From assembly GCF_005938125.1 (NCBI RefSeq), contig NZ_VCQN01000001.1:1612001-1676000 (forward strand): a stretch of DNA of 64,000 nucleotides. The letters run 5' to 3'. The notes beneath the pieces were generated by a model. It did no database searches. It had not been told where the DNA came from and saw only the letters and a list, made by a program, of their open reading frames with translations. The translations under genes were made by a program, and so were the position numbers. Every line of letters starts with the position of its first letter. Positions within the stretch are counted from its first letter, which is position 1. Positions 55,859-64,000 of the stretch are shown piece by piece. The stretch comes from Bacillus sp. BHET2 (GTDB lineage Bacteria > Bacillota > Bacilli > Bacillales > Bacillaceae_B).

Positions 55859-58800
55859 CTGATTCTACCTCCTCTCGCACTTTCGCTAATAAATCTTCCG
55901 GTTTTGCTGTCGGCAACACCCTGTACTCGTTCTCTTCCAGAGACTGATCGAATTGACAGACGGAGCGGAAAGAACAAAATTGACATGGTGTCCGGTCCTT
56001 CAGCTTGTAAGGGGAAATGTTTGTTTCACCTGAGATGATTCTGTTCCCTGAAGTTTCATAGAGCTTTCGCACATGTTGTCGCATATAGTGGAAGTCTTCC
56101 TCTGAAGCAGCTTTCGAACGGGAAGATAATGATCCGTCCTTCTTGATGCCAGCCGAGATGATATCTGAATTCCCAGTCTCTAGCGTTTGATCCATTAATC
56201 GGACAATATCTGAATCTCCAAGGACTAATCCCTTCATTTTAAAGCTCTTAAAGATTTCCTGTTCAATCTGATCGAACGTCAAGATTTTCTTACTATTGAT
56301 CATAGGGTTATGAACATGGAAATAGAGTACGCCGGCAGGCTTTGCTTCCTTCCCGACAAATTGCGTCGAATTCGTTAAGACAATATCTAAATATGTCAGC
56401 ATTTGGAGAGCCAACCCATAATATACTTCAGTCATATCCAAATCCCTGGCGCTTGATTTATAGTCGACGATTCTGAGATATACTCCGCTAGCATCCTCCG
56501 CTTTGTCTACCCGGTCAATCCTTCCTTGAAGCTCCATCCTTGTCCCATTTCTCAACTGGAACTGGAATGGGGAAAGGGTCGCATTGGGTCCGAACCCAAG
56601 CTCTACACCGACCGGAACAAAACCGCTCGATTTCGCATGTTGACTAAGAATAAGGCTCGCCCGACTAATGATTTGCTCAAGCTTCTTAGCGATGTAATAA
56701 TACCGGTTCGAGCTTAAGAGAATCTGATGCTGAAGCTTCGGTGCCAGCATCAGAACGGCTTCTTTCGCCAGCTGAATACACTGGGCTTTCGATAGTGAGG
56801 CCCAGGTCAATCCATGACGTTCCACTTCCTCTGATATCCATTTTAAAGCCGAATGGAACATTTCACCGATATCCGGTGCCTCAAGCTTAAAGAAGTCCCT
56901 CTCTCTAAGCTTCAACCCATGGCTTGCGAAATGAGAAAATGGACAGCTATGAAATAGCTCCATCCGAGAAACACTGGCCAGGATATGGTCTCCGTACAAT
57001 TCCTTACTCGTATCTTCTGATAGCTGATCCGCCCGATTCTGGTAAAAGAGACTGGATAAAATATGCTGAGAGTGCCACTTCCAATCGTTGGACGTTGTAT
57101 AGAAGTTATACACATCCCACCAGAAATCAAAAATCGGGTAGTCCCTCTTCTTCAATTGTAATTGAGACGTTAAATGAGAAATCGTCACATTCGGATGACA
57201 TACATAATGGAGTTGTTCCTCTTCTGTTAGCTCAGAAGGTTCATTAATCAGAAGCTTTGTACTTGCCTCAGGAAACATTTCATTGAGTCTTTTAATAAAC
57301 GAGGAAGGCAGTAATGCTTTTCCTTCTTCATTTGCAATCGGATAGCTAATAAACAAACGCTCACTCGGAGTCGTAAAAGCTTTATATGCCACAAACTCCT
57401 CATCAAGGAGCTTCGTCCTGTTACTTGGGGCAATCTTAAATCCCCTTCCGATCAATGACTCACGATCTTCATCGGAGAGGACCCCGTCTTCATTCATCTT
57501 CGCAGGGAGAACTCCATCATTCGCTCCGATGATAAAAGCTGCTTTAATATCCCCAAGCCTTGATTTCTCCAAATCAGCGATAATAACCTGGTCAATGGCT
57601 GGCGGCACTAACGAGAACTGCATCGTTTCAATTCCCGCATCCAGGATGGCGGAAAATTTCTTCATCGTTGTTTCTTCATCACCAAGCATCTCTACGTACT
57701 GATCAAGCAAGTCCATCACCGCTGACCATGCTTGATCATGCTCTCTTGCAGCAATCAAGTCCCCTTTTTCTTCCGCCTCGATCCGTAAACGCTCAAGCTT
57801 TGCCGGGATATCCAATTCTTCCAGATACAAATAGAGAGATTCGCAGAATTCCCGTCCGGTCGATTGCTTTTTTAAACGTTTTCCGAGACGGATGATCGGC
57901 GCAGAAATAAATAATCGCAGTTCGTTAATCTCATGCTCAAGCTCCCGTTCACGATCCGTTTGCGTGGCATCAACATGCTCAAGACCTCGGAATCGACGGT
58001 ATTTCCACCTATCTTTCTTCGTCCAGCGGTCCCCTTTAATCCCATAAGCCAATACATAGTTCTCTAACCTATCCATCTTTTCACGGAGATCGGTAGGATT
58101 CTTCTGATAGGGGAATAAGAGATCTGTTTTCACTGCCCGAAAGACAGGTTCATATCTCCAGTTTGTGTTCATGATTTCCAGTGTTGAACGAATCAATTCA
58201 ATGAGGGGGTGATTCAACATCGTCCGCTTCTGATCAAGGAAGAATGGAATCTCATAGTCTTGAAATACCGTCTCTACCTTATCACGGTAATCCTGACTAT
58301 TTCGGACCAATACGGCGATATCCTTATAGCGATAGCCAACTTCCCTTGCAAGCTTTCTGATTTCCCTCGCAATCCCTTCCACCTCTGCACGGCGGTTGGA
58401 CGCTTCCAGAAATTCTATCTCCCCATTCCCTTTTTCAAATGGAATCGTAGGACGTTCTTCAAAATGACGCTCTAAATGGAGCATCGATTCATTATGAAAG
58501 CGAATCGGTTTGATCATTACGTCTTCTTCTCCAGATGCCCCTGCACTATGACAGATGTCTTGAAGCGTTTGATAGGTTTCGTTCGTCATCCGATACAAGC
58601 TTAATTCGTTCATGGCACCCATTTGTTGTTCCGGATCTGTTGTAAGAGCAACCGTCACCTTCTTCGTCTGTTGAATAAGCTGCTCTATGATCAGGTACTC
58701 CTGGGGTGTAAAGCTATGAAAGCCATCAATGTAGATTTCTGCCTCTTTCAGAAGCTCAGAATTTTTCACATTATCAGCCAGCAATTGAAAGTAATCTTCC

Positions 58801-59339
58801 GAATCAATGTATTTGCCGAGAAGCTTTTCCTCGAATTTTTCATAAATCAGTTCAAGGTCATGTAGTTTATCCCTCAGCACCTTGGTGCCTTCTCTTTCAC
58901 CTTCTCTATCAAATTGATGAAGGTCCATAGGTGTGATGCAGTATCGTTTGAACTCGGTCAACATCGCTTCCACATGATGAATGAATCCCGGTTTTTCTGA
59001 AGACTTTGTGAAAATATGTAGATTTTCTTTGTTTTCATCTATAATCTTTCGAATCATCATATTCAATCCGACATCAGACAGGTGATACCTGCTCATACCG
59101 CCGGTTTCCTGGAGGATTTTCCACGCCAATCGTGTGAAGCTGAACACTTGTCCACGGATCATCCCGTTCAATCCCGGCGTATTCACAAGCTCGTATTCCG
59201 ATATAAATGACATTTGATCCGGTACGATGTAGATAATAGGATCCCCGTTCGGCTTTTCTAATAAGCTTTGCTTCATCTCATCCAATATGCGAAAGGTTTT
59301 CCCCGTACCGGAGCGTCCGAGAATAAATCGTACAGACAT
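55851..59339 (-). CDS. addB: ATP-dependent nuclease subunit AddB
   Basis: 1162 residues. Walker A GRSGTGKT (8-15) is present though the protein is not an active helicase in the family. The nuclease domain at the C-terminus keeps the four Fe-S cysteines: one in LFHSCPFSHF (near 800) and three in CQFCSFRSVC (near 1120), and the catalytic RIVDYKSS. Forms the two-subunit AddAB with the downstream gene. Confidence 0.96.
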   Translation of the reverse strand: MSVRFILGRSGTGKTFRILDEMKQSLLEKPNGDPIIYIVPDQMSFISEYELVNTPGLNGMIRGQVFSFTRLAWKILQETGGMSRYHLSDVGLNMMIRKIIDENKENLHIFTKSSEKPGFIHHVEAMLTEFKRYCITPMDLHQFDREGEREGTKVLRDKLHDLELIYEKFEEKLLGKYIDSEDYFQLLADNVKNSELLKEAEIYIDGFHSFTPQEYLIIEQLIQQTKKVTVALTTDPEQQMGAMNELSLYRMTNETYQTLQDICHSAGASGEEDVMIKPIRFHNESMLHLERHFEERPTIPFEKGNGEIEFLEASNRRAEVEGIAREIRKLAREVGYRYKDIAVLVRNSQDYRDKVETVFQDYEIPFFLDQKRTMLNHPLIELIRSTLEIMNTNWRYEPVFRAVKTDLLFPYQKNPTDLREKMDRLENYVLAYGIKGDRWTKKDRWKYRRFRGLEHVDATQTDRERELEHEINELRLFISAPIIRLGKRLKKQSTGREFCESLYLYLEELDIPAKLERLRIEAEEKGDLIAAREHDQAWSAVMDLLDQYVEMLGDEETTMKKFSAILDAGIETMQFSLVPPAIDQVIIADLEKSRLGDIKAAFIIGANDGVLPAKMNEDGVLSDEDRESLIGRGFKIAPSNRTKLLDEEFVAYKAFTTPSERLFISYPIANEEGKALLPSSFIKRLNEMFPEASTKLLINEPSELTEEEQLHYVCHPNVTISHLTSQLQLKKRDYPIFDFWWDVYNFYTTSNDWKWHSQHILSSLFYQNRADQLSEDTSKELYGDHILASVSRMELFHSCPFSHFASHGLKLRERDFFKLEAPDIGEMFHSALKWISEEVERHGLTWASLSKAQCIQLAKEAVLMLAPKLQHQILLSSNRYYYIAKKLEQIISRASLILSQHAKSSGFVPVGVELGFGPNATLSPFQFQLRNGTRMELQGRIDRVDKAEDASGVYLRIVDYKSSARDLDMTEVYYGLALQMLTYLDIVLTNSTQFVGKEAKPAGVLYFHVHNPMINSKKILTFDQIEQEIFKSFKMKGLVLGDSDIVRLMDQTLETGNSDIISAGIKKDGSLSSRSKAASEEDFHYMRQHVRKLYETSGNRIISGETNISPYKLKDRTPCQFCSFRSVCQFDQSLEENEYRVLPTAKPEDLLAKVREEVESGE

Positions 59340-59579
59340 TCCCTCACTCCTCTTCTTAATCTTATCTATTTTAACTCAGGGGTTATACGAATCATTGTAT
59401 AGGTTCATTATAGTACACTAGGGCAAATCTTTCCCGTCTCAGTCTTGAATGAAAGGAATTGGAACATCCTCTTTAGTGAAGGTCATCATCCTGTAACTCC
59501 ATTACGTTCAGACCTAATTCTGCATTCATGGAGGAGAGGGTCTATTATCATAACGGGAGGACAAGGACGACATGGAGGT
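59340..59579. other. Region between addB and the VOC gene
   Basis: No gene seen. A minus-strand TATAAT (59407-59412) about 70 bp before addB is a possible -10 box without a convincing -35. Confidence 0.35.
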
Positions 59580-59966
59580 TTATCGCCATACGTCCATTCT
59601 TTCTTGCAGGTTTGACGTGTGGAGCTCAAATTGGACATTATCGGGGGTTAAAAAATTCACACTCCAGCCTTTTCCTCTTTTTAATGGGGCTCTAGTCATA
59701 TTCACATTATTCTCTTCTAACGTTTGAACAGCTTCCCAGAATCCTTCTTCATCTATGGTGAAGGCGATGTGATCGATTCCATATCCCCTGTTCAATTTAA
59801 GGTCGCTTTTTTCCTGGAGGCAGATCCATACTGGCCCCCATTCCATATAAGCATCCCTTTTTCCCTTGTGCACAAGAGTAGCTTGTAAGATTTCCAGATA
59901 AAAAGGCAATGATTCTTCTAAACTCCTGGCGTTGATCGTGACGTGATTGAAGCCTGTGATGTTCAT
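59580..59966 (-). CDS. VOC (glyoxalase) superfamily protein, FosB-like
   Basis: 128 residues, one vicinal-oxygen-chelate fold. The metal ligands fall at His8 (FNHVTI), His66 (DHIAF) and Glu114 (FELHTSNLQER), nearly the positions of FosB (His7, His66, Glu115), and the ending resembles FosB FELHSGTLQDRL. FosB-type enzymes add bacillithiol or cysteine to fosfomycin. A glyoxalase or other VOC enzyme remains possible. Start at 59966 with AAAGGAGG 7 nt upstream. Confidence 0.65.
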   Translation of the reverse strand: MNITGFNHVTINARSLEESLPFYLEILQATLVHKGKRDAYMEWGPVWICLQEKSDLKLNRGYGIDHIAFTIDEEGFWEAVQTLEENNVNMTRAPLKRGKGWSVNFLTPDNVQFELHTSNLQERMDVWR

Positions 59967-60092
59967 AGGTAGTCCTCCTTTCTTTTTTTTGCAAAAAAAT
60001 GAAGGGTTTCGCTCTATTAATAAAGGAAATAAGGGAGATTTTACAATTTTTATATTCATGGAACCCTAAAATCTACGCTATATTCGCTTTAT

Positions 60093-60199
60093 TGCGTCGT
60101 TTTCAAGCTTTATGCGTCTATTATATGGTTATTGCGTCGTTTTTCTTTTTTATGCGTCATTTTAAAATTATTTGCGTCATTTATCTTGGTTTATGCGTC
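60093..60199. repeat. Six-unit 20-bp array with TGCGTC core
   Basis: TGCGTC starts at 60093, 60113, 60133, 60153, 60173 and 60194: spacing 20, 20, 20, 20 and 21. The units alternate TTGCGTCG/A and TATGCGTCT/A, with T-rich spacers that vary. A degenerate copy (TACGCT) lies 19-20 bp before the first. Intergenic between the VOC gene and the acetyltransferase. Confidence 0.85.
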
Positions 60200-60256
60200 T
60201 ATTAGTAAAAACAGCAATTGACTGAACCCTCGGTCGCTACAGCCCAATGTTCTCAC

Positions 60257-60289
60257 CAAAAAAAGAAGGACGGCATCATCCTTCTTTCA
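60257..60289 (-). terminator. Terminator of the acetyltransferase gene
   Basis: GAAGGA pairs with TCCTTC around an 8-nt loop on the minus strand, followed by seven T residues; it overlaps the stop codon. Confidence 0.8.
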
Positions 60290-60824
60290 CACCTGCATTC
60301 CATTCATCTACTAGTAGACCATATAAGAGCATATCATATCGTTTTCCGTCTCTTTGTAGAAATTTGCGGTAGCTTCCTTCTTTCTGAAATCCCAATGATT
60401 CATATAATCGGATGGCTCGCTCATTATATGAAAAGACCGTCAACTGTACACGGTATAAATTCAATTCATGAAAGGCATACGCTAAGAGACATTCTATCGC
60501 TTCCTTGCCGTATCCATATCCCCATGACTGTTCGTCCCCTATGGATATGGCTATCCCTCCCACTCGATGGTTCCATAGGATGCCATCCAATTCAACAAAG
60601 CCAATGATCCTGCCATTATCCTTTAGTCGGATTGCAAACCGAAACCCATTGTGCCCTGGATTGCCCATCCATTTCTTCATTTCCTCTTCTGATTTCGGTT
60701 TGTGGGGGATGGCATCAAGTAATCTCTGAACTTCTTCATTTTGATTCCATTCCCTTATGGCCAATATATCTTCATCCTGAAAACCAGAAAGGTAGACTCT
60801 TGACCCTGTTAATAAACGTTTCAT
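60276..60824 (-). CDS. GNAT family N-acetyltransferase (RimJ/RimL type)
   Basis: 182 residues. Acetyl-CoA-binding motif A appears as GDEQSWGYGYGKEAIECLLAYAF (about 95-117), with the C-terminal motif NERAIRLYESLGFQKEGSYRK. Typical of the RimJ/RimL/SpeG group. Substrate unknown. Co-oriented with the acyl-CoA synthetase 49 bp upstream, probably in one transcript. Confidence 0.83.
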   Translation of the reverse strand: MKRLLTGSRVYLSGFQDEDILAIREWNQNEEVQRLLDAIPHKPKSEEEMKKWMGNPGHNGFRFAIRLKDNGRIIGFVELDGILWNHRVGGIAISIGDEQSWGYGYGKEAIECLLAYAFHELNLYRVQLTVFSYNERAIRLYESLGFQKEGSYRKFLQRDGKRYDMLLYGLLVDEWNAGVKEG

Positions 60825-60873
60825 CTTTTTTCACCTCGACATATGTATTTCGGGGTCTTCCCCTCCTTTTCCT

Positions 60874-62361
60874 TTATTGCCCTTGTGAAAATGCCATTAT
60901 CGCTTTTTTATCGACTTTACCCACGACGGTTTTCGGGAGTTCATCAATGAAATGATAGTCCTTGGGAATTTTGTATTTGCCAAACTTTTGTAAGCAATGT
61001 ACTTTCACATCCTCCGTGGTCATGTTAGCACCGTTTCGAAGTGAAATATAAGCCGTTACGATTTCTCCCCATTTTTCATGAGGCAAACCGATTACTGCAC
61101 ACTCAGAAATGGAAGGATGCTCGCTCAGCCAATGCTCAAGCTCTTCGGGATAAATATTTTCTCCTCCTGATATGATCATGTCTTTTTTCCGTCCAACAAT
61201 ATAGTAATCTTCATCCCTATCATACTTCGCCAAGTCACCTGTATGCAGCCAACCGTCTTTTAATACCTCCTGTGTTTGTTCGGGATTTCGCCAATATTCC
61301 TTGAATAAATGATCTCCTCCCAATAATAGCTCTCCCACTTCCCCCTGCCGGACCGGGTTTCCCCTTTCATCGATGACTCTCACACGATTCAACATCATTG
61401 CTTTTCCCACTGACCCTTTTTTCATTCGGGATGGATCGATGTAAAAATTATTTGGACCCGCTTCGGTCAAACCATAGCCTTCTTTAAATGGAATCCCTTT
61501 CCCCTTGAAAAATTCATATACCTTCCCTGGACAAGGTGCTCCTCCTGAAAGGAATACTTTCATTTTTGGAAACCGAACATGGACGAAATCCTTATTTTCC
61601 ATTAGCAAGTGATACATCGTAGGTACTAGTAGCACAATGGTGCAACCATATTCGTTCAGGGCGTGTATCGCTTGATTGGGTTCAAATCGTTCAGCAATCA
61701 CGACTTTCCCACCAACCATCAACAGGGGGATCGATAAAGCATTTAAGCCCCCTGTATGAAACATTGGTAAATAGGTCATCGTGCAGTCATCCTCAGACAA
61801 ATTCCAGCTCACTACCGTATTCAGGGCATTGGAAGTGATCGATTGATGGGAAAGAACGACTCCTTTTGGACTCCCCGTCGTTCCCCCTGTATAAATCATC
61901 ATCCACGGATCCGAGGATAAGAGACTCGTACATAGTACTCCAGTATTCTCCTGTGAGTATACTTCCTTCATCACATCGTCTATGCAATGCCGGTGGCAGC
62001 TAAGAGGCAAATCGTGAACAAGGGATTGGAATCCGTTCTTATAAAATAATAGGGTTGGCGTACAATTGTCCACAATCGCCCTGATTTCAGATGGAGATAA
62101 CCGCCAATTCAAGGGTACAAATATAGCACCAATCTTTCCACATGCAAACAACAGCTCGAAGCAGACCGTATGGTTAGTGGAAATGAACACCACCCGGTCT
62201 TTCTTCTTTATTCCGGTATCATTCATATATTGAGCCCACTTAGATGCCCGTTCATCTAAAGTGCGATAATCGATCATTTCGTTCGTAGAAGCATTTATTA
62301 ATGCAACGTGATTAGGAGAGATCATTGATCGCTTCTGCAACCAATCTGTAGCTCTTTCCAT
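60874..62361 (-). CDS. AMP-forming acyl-CoA synthetase (fatty-acid / o-succinylbenzoate-CoA ligase-like)
   Basis: 495 residues. The AMP-binding signature is MIYTGGTTGSPKGV (about 155-168), the hinge motif YIVGRKKDMIISGGENIYPEE and the C-terminal acyl-adenylate Lys in PKTVVGKVDKK are intact. It activates a carboxylic acid to its CoA thioester with ATP. The short size and the lone position leave the substrate open between medium/long fatty acids and aryl acids. Start at 62361, 8 nt after AAGGAGG. Confidence 0.85.
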   Translation of the reverse strand: MERATDWLQKRSMISPNHVALINASTNEMIDYRTLDERASKWAQYMNDTGIKKKDRVVFISTNHTVCFELLFACGKIGAIFVPLNWRLSPSEIRAIVDNCTPTLLFYKNGFQSLVHDLPLSCHRHCIDDVMKEVYSQENTGVLCTSLLSSDPWMMIYTGGTTGSPKGVVLSHQSITSNALNTVVSWNLSEDDCTMTYLPMFHTGGLNALSIPLLMVGGKVVIAERFEPNQAIHALNEYGCTIVLLVPTMYHLLMENKDFVHVRFPKMKVFLSGGAPCPGKVYEFFKGKGIPFKEGYGLTEAGPNNFYIDPSRMKKGSVGKAMMLNRVRVIDERGNPVRQGEVGELLLGGDHLFKEYWRNPEQTQEVLKDGWLHTGDLAKYDRDEDYYIVGRKKDMIISGGENIYPEELEHWLSEHPSISECAVIGLPHEKWGEIVTAYISLRNGANMTTEDVKVHCLQKFGKYKIPKDYHFIDELPKTVVGKVDKKAIMAFSQGQ

Positions 62362-62513
62362 GTTCATCTCCTCCTTTGGATGGTTAATTTCATGATAGAT
62401 GGTGGAGGTTACAAATGAGTTACAATTGGAGATAGACCCATGGCTGATGGATAAGTTGGATTCTGAAGAGGTCATTCAGAAATCCGTTTGTGCCACTACA
62501 ATTTTTTTAAAAA

Positions 62514-62685
62514 GGCTGTTTTCGTAAACTTTGTTGCTTTTTGATAGTGTGTAGTGATTTCCGCAGCAGGTGCTCGCTTTCCGCTGGGCGTGAGCTTGAG
62601 CCTCCTCACCATCTATCGCACTCACTCATAGACAAAGCCTTGACAGCTCCTATGTTAGAAAAAAACAATCTTTGCGAAAATAGCC
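62514..62685. mobile_element. MITE-like element with terminal inverted repeats
   Basis: Left end GGCTGTTTTCGTAAACTTTG; the right end, read in complement, is GGCTATTTTCGCAAAGATTG. The two ends agree at about 16 of 20 bases. The 172-bp body holds CGCTTTCCGC and no gene. Similar short palindrome-ended units with CGCTTTCCGC are scattered in several Bacillus genomes, from memory, so this is probably a non-autonomous mobile repeat. Confidence 0.6.
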
Positions 62686-62686
62686 A

Positions 62687-62718
62687 AAAAAAAGAGCCTG
62701 GGAAATCCCAGGCTCAAC
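62687..62718 (-). terminator. Terminator of the nuclease gene
   Basis: GAGCCTGGG pairs with CCCAGGCTC around AAAT/ATTT, followed by eight T residues on the minus strand. Confidence 0.85.
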
Positions 62719-62723
62719 TAAGC

Positions 62724-63884
62724 TTACCAAATCATTTCTGCCCACTCAGGGTGGTCAATAAATGGGTTTCGGTTTCCTTGATATTGTTCATAAATGATGT
62801 TATTTCTGCGAATTTCCCTGGCATCGACTGGATCTTGTTCATTCCATTCAAGAAGGACGGACATTTTCCCCATATAAGGGGCACTTCCGTTGTTGACGTT
62901 ATTGTTCAGTTCTAAATCCAGTTCACCACTGTCCCCTTCATAGCGGACGTCCATATAGAAAATCATACGTGCAACGTCACCTTTTACTTCATCACGGGGT
63001 TCCCAGGAATCGCTGTCGTAGTAGTTGCCCGGCGCTTCGCTATGCTGAGTCCCACCATTATCAAAGTCTAGATTTCCTCTTGTAGAGTTGACCGATACAT
63101 CGGTCGGTCTTAAATGATGGAGGTCCGTTCCTGGTCCTTGGGCCGTCCCAAAGTCTCCATGGGATTTCGCCCATACGTGCTCACGGTTCCAGTCGTTTAT
63201 TCCGCCGCCGTTTGTCGTTTTCGATTGGGAGCGACCGGAATATAGAAGGATGACGTTATTCGGATTGTTCGGATCTTCATCCGTATTGCGTAACGCACCC
63301 CACACAGCATCATAGGAAAGGGTTTGATGGTCGTCGATGATGTTATGTAATGTCGTTTTCAACGATTCCCCCGTTTTCCCTTCTGCTGCATTATAGTATT
63401 CTTCATAAGCAGGTGGATCGCTTGGATCTGTTCCGCCATCTTCCACTGATTCAAATGCAGTTGTCGACTTCACTCCCGGATGGGAGAAATAAGCCGTTAT
63501 ACTTCCGGTCACTTTGATTTTTTCACCCATCAAAGCCGGATTGCTTTGCAGTCCATAGCTTGATCGATAAGAAGATGGAATTTGAACATACACCATCTGA
63601 TCGGTACTGGATTCTGACGGTGTGGATGCTAATGCTAATGCATAATCGTTCGGAAAGTTACTCGTGACAACGGATGACGTCGAAGTGGGCTGTCCGACCA
63701 CATACCCCTCCACTGTCTGGTTGAATCCATTTTGATTCGATATGGCTTGATCCACTGTGTAAGGGGAACTCCACGTCCCGTTTCCGGCAGCACTCATTTG
63801 ACTTGGAGATACCTGACTGCACGCAATCGTAAAAAGAAATACAAAAGCAAAAATGCCAATGACCTTTTTCTGTAATACCTTCAA
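62724..63884 (-). CDS. Exported endonuclease I family nuclease with N-terminal OB-like domain
   Basis: 386 residues. A signal sequence with a possible lipobox (FTIACSQ), then a DUF6359/OB-like domain (about 38-145, WSSPYTVDQAISNQNG... VEGYVVG) and a C-terminal endonuclease-I domain (about 155-380). Catalytic region NREHVWAKSHGDFG with DLHHLRPTD; Asn/His typical of the Bsn/YurI and EndA group. It would degrade extracellular RNA/DNA. Start follows GAGG-rich sequence (AGGAGG-like) 8 nt upstream. Confidence 0.85.
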   Translation of the reverse strand: MKVLQKKVIGIFAFVFLFTIACSQVSPSQMSAAGNGTWSSPYTVDQAISNQNGFNQTVEGYVVGQPTSTSSVVTSNFPNDYALALASTPSESSTDQMVYVQIPSSYRSSYGLQSNPALMGEKIKVTGSITAYFSHPGVKSTTAFESVEDGGTDPSDPPAYEEYYNAAEGKTGESLKTTLHNIIDDHQTLSYDAVWGALRNTDEDPNNPNNVILLYSGRSQSKTTNGGGINDWNREHVWAKSHGDFGTAQGPGTDLHHLRPTDVSVNSTRGNLDFDNGGTQHSEAPGNYYDSDSWEPRDEVKGDVARMIFYMDVRYEGDSGELDLELNNNVNNGSAPYMGKMSVLLEWNEQDPVDAREIRRNNIIYEQYQGNRNPFIDHPEWAEMIW

Positions 63885-64000
63885 ACTACTTCGCCTCCTT
63901 GTAATGTGACTACATATTTAGCGTACTACACCAATTGTCATAATAGAGTAAATTTTGTGTAAATAAGGGAAAATGAGTCTAATTGCATATCTCCATTGTG
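63885..64000. other. Region upstream of the nuclease gene at the window edge
   Basis: AT-rich; no gene or clear promoter seen in the 116 bases that are present. Confidence 0.3.

Noticed and set aside
60093-60199. CRISPR array
   Set aside because: Only 6 bp are conserved and the spacers are about 14 bp; no cas genes lie nearby.
59999-60205. Plus-strand 68-codon frame over the TGCGTC array
   Set aside because: The array has a 20-bp period, not a multiple of 3, so it would not encode a repeated peptide; there is no ribosome binding site and the residues are a mix of Phe/Ile/Tyr typical of AT-rich chance frames.
62541-62915. 124-codon plus-strand frame over the MITE and the nuclease end
   Set aside because: It begins inside the MITE-like unit and runs into the antisense of the nuclease gene; no ribosome binding site.

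Overview
The window is chromosomal DNA of a spore-forming, low-GC member of the Bacillaceae. Evidence: a complete gerPABCDEF spore-coat operon with a sigma-K type promoter, comZ/med, addAB, a T-box in front of trpS, CtsR and TnrA type operators, and long stretches whose order follows the Bacillus subtilis yit-yja-yjb and yis regions. A C30 carotenoid operon (crtN, crtNb, crtM) and a CtsR-linked clpB, absent from B. subtilis 168, point to a pigmented, probably marine or saline relative (Rossellomorea-like). That genus guess is inference. No rRNA, tRNA, CRISPR, prophage or intact insertion sequence was seen.

Layout. 1-11.6 kb: oppA (partial), a DUF3899 membrane protein, T-box/trpS, yjbA, a small membrane protein, yjaZ, fabF-fabH with a FapR-like site, yjzB-like, comZ-med, yjaV-yjaU and yjzD. 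11.6-25.1 kb: clpB under a CtsR box, yjzC, uppP, an Fe-S type Fnr, yitW, yitV, yitU, two tiny coupled genes, a BsuPI-domain protein, yitT, a DegV protein, a DUF3941-like peptide, yajQ, CoA-disulfide reductase and a probably sigma-B controlled SDR.

25.1-33.5 kb: a maltodextrin locus. A LacI-type regulator, a membrane-anchored exported alpha-amylase, importer genes mdxE-mdxF-mdxG and a divergent cytosolic GH13 enzyme share LacI/CcpA-like palindromes. The anchored amylase would cut starch outside, the importer would bring in maltodextrins, and the cytosolic GH13 enzyme would finish them. The locus has no ATPase, so a shared MsmX-type subunit is expected.

33.5-49.6 kb: a yisQ-like MATE pump, glnK-amtB behind a TnrA box, the carotenoid operon at the place where B. 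subtilis has yisP, an asparagine synthetase (AsnO type), an unknown protein, a 969-residue FIST-PAS-GGDEF-EAL protein, yisL, yisK and a DUF418 protein. 49.7-59.3 kb: the gerP operon and, convergent, addB-addA. 59.5-64 kb: a FosB-like VOC protein, an acetyltransferase, an acyl-CoA synthetase and an exported endonuclease-I type nuclease.

The most unusual non-coding features are three TACA elements at exact 11-bp spacing over the crtN promoter (a CarH/LitR-like layout), a six-unit array of TGCGTC at 20-bp spacing (60093-60199), a 172-bp MITE-like element (62514-62685), and a possible fossil IS21-type end (51801-51870). Starts were moved from the longest reading frame wherever a clear ribosome binding site supports an internal start.
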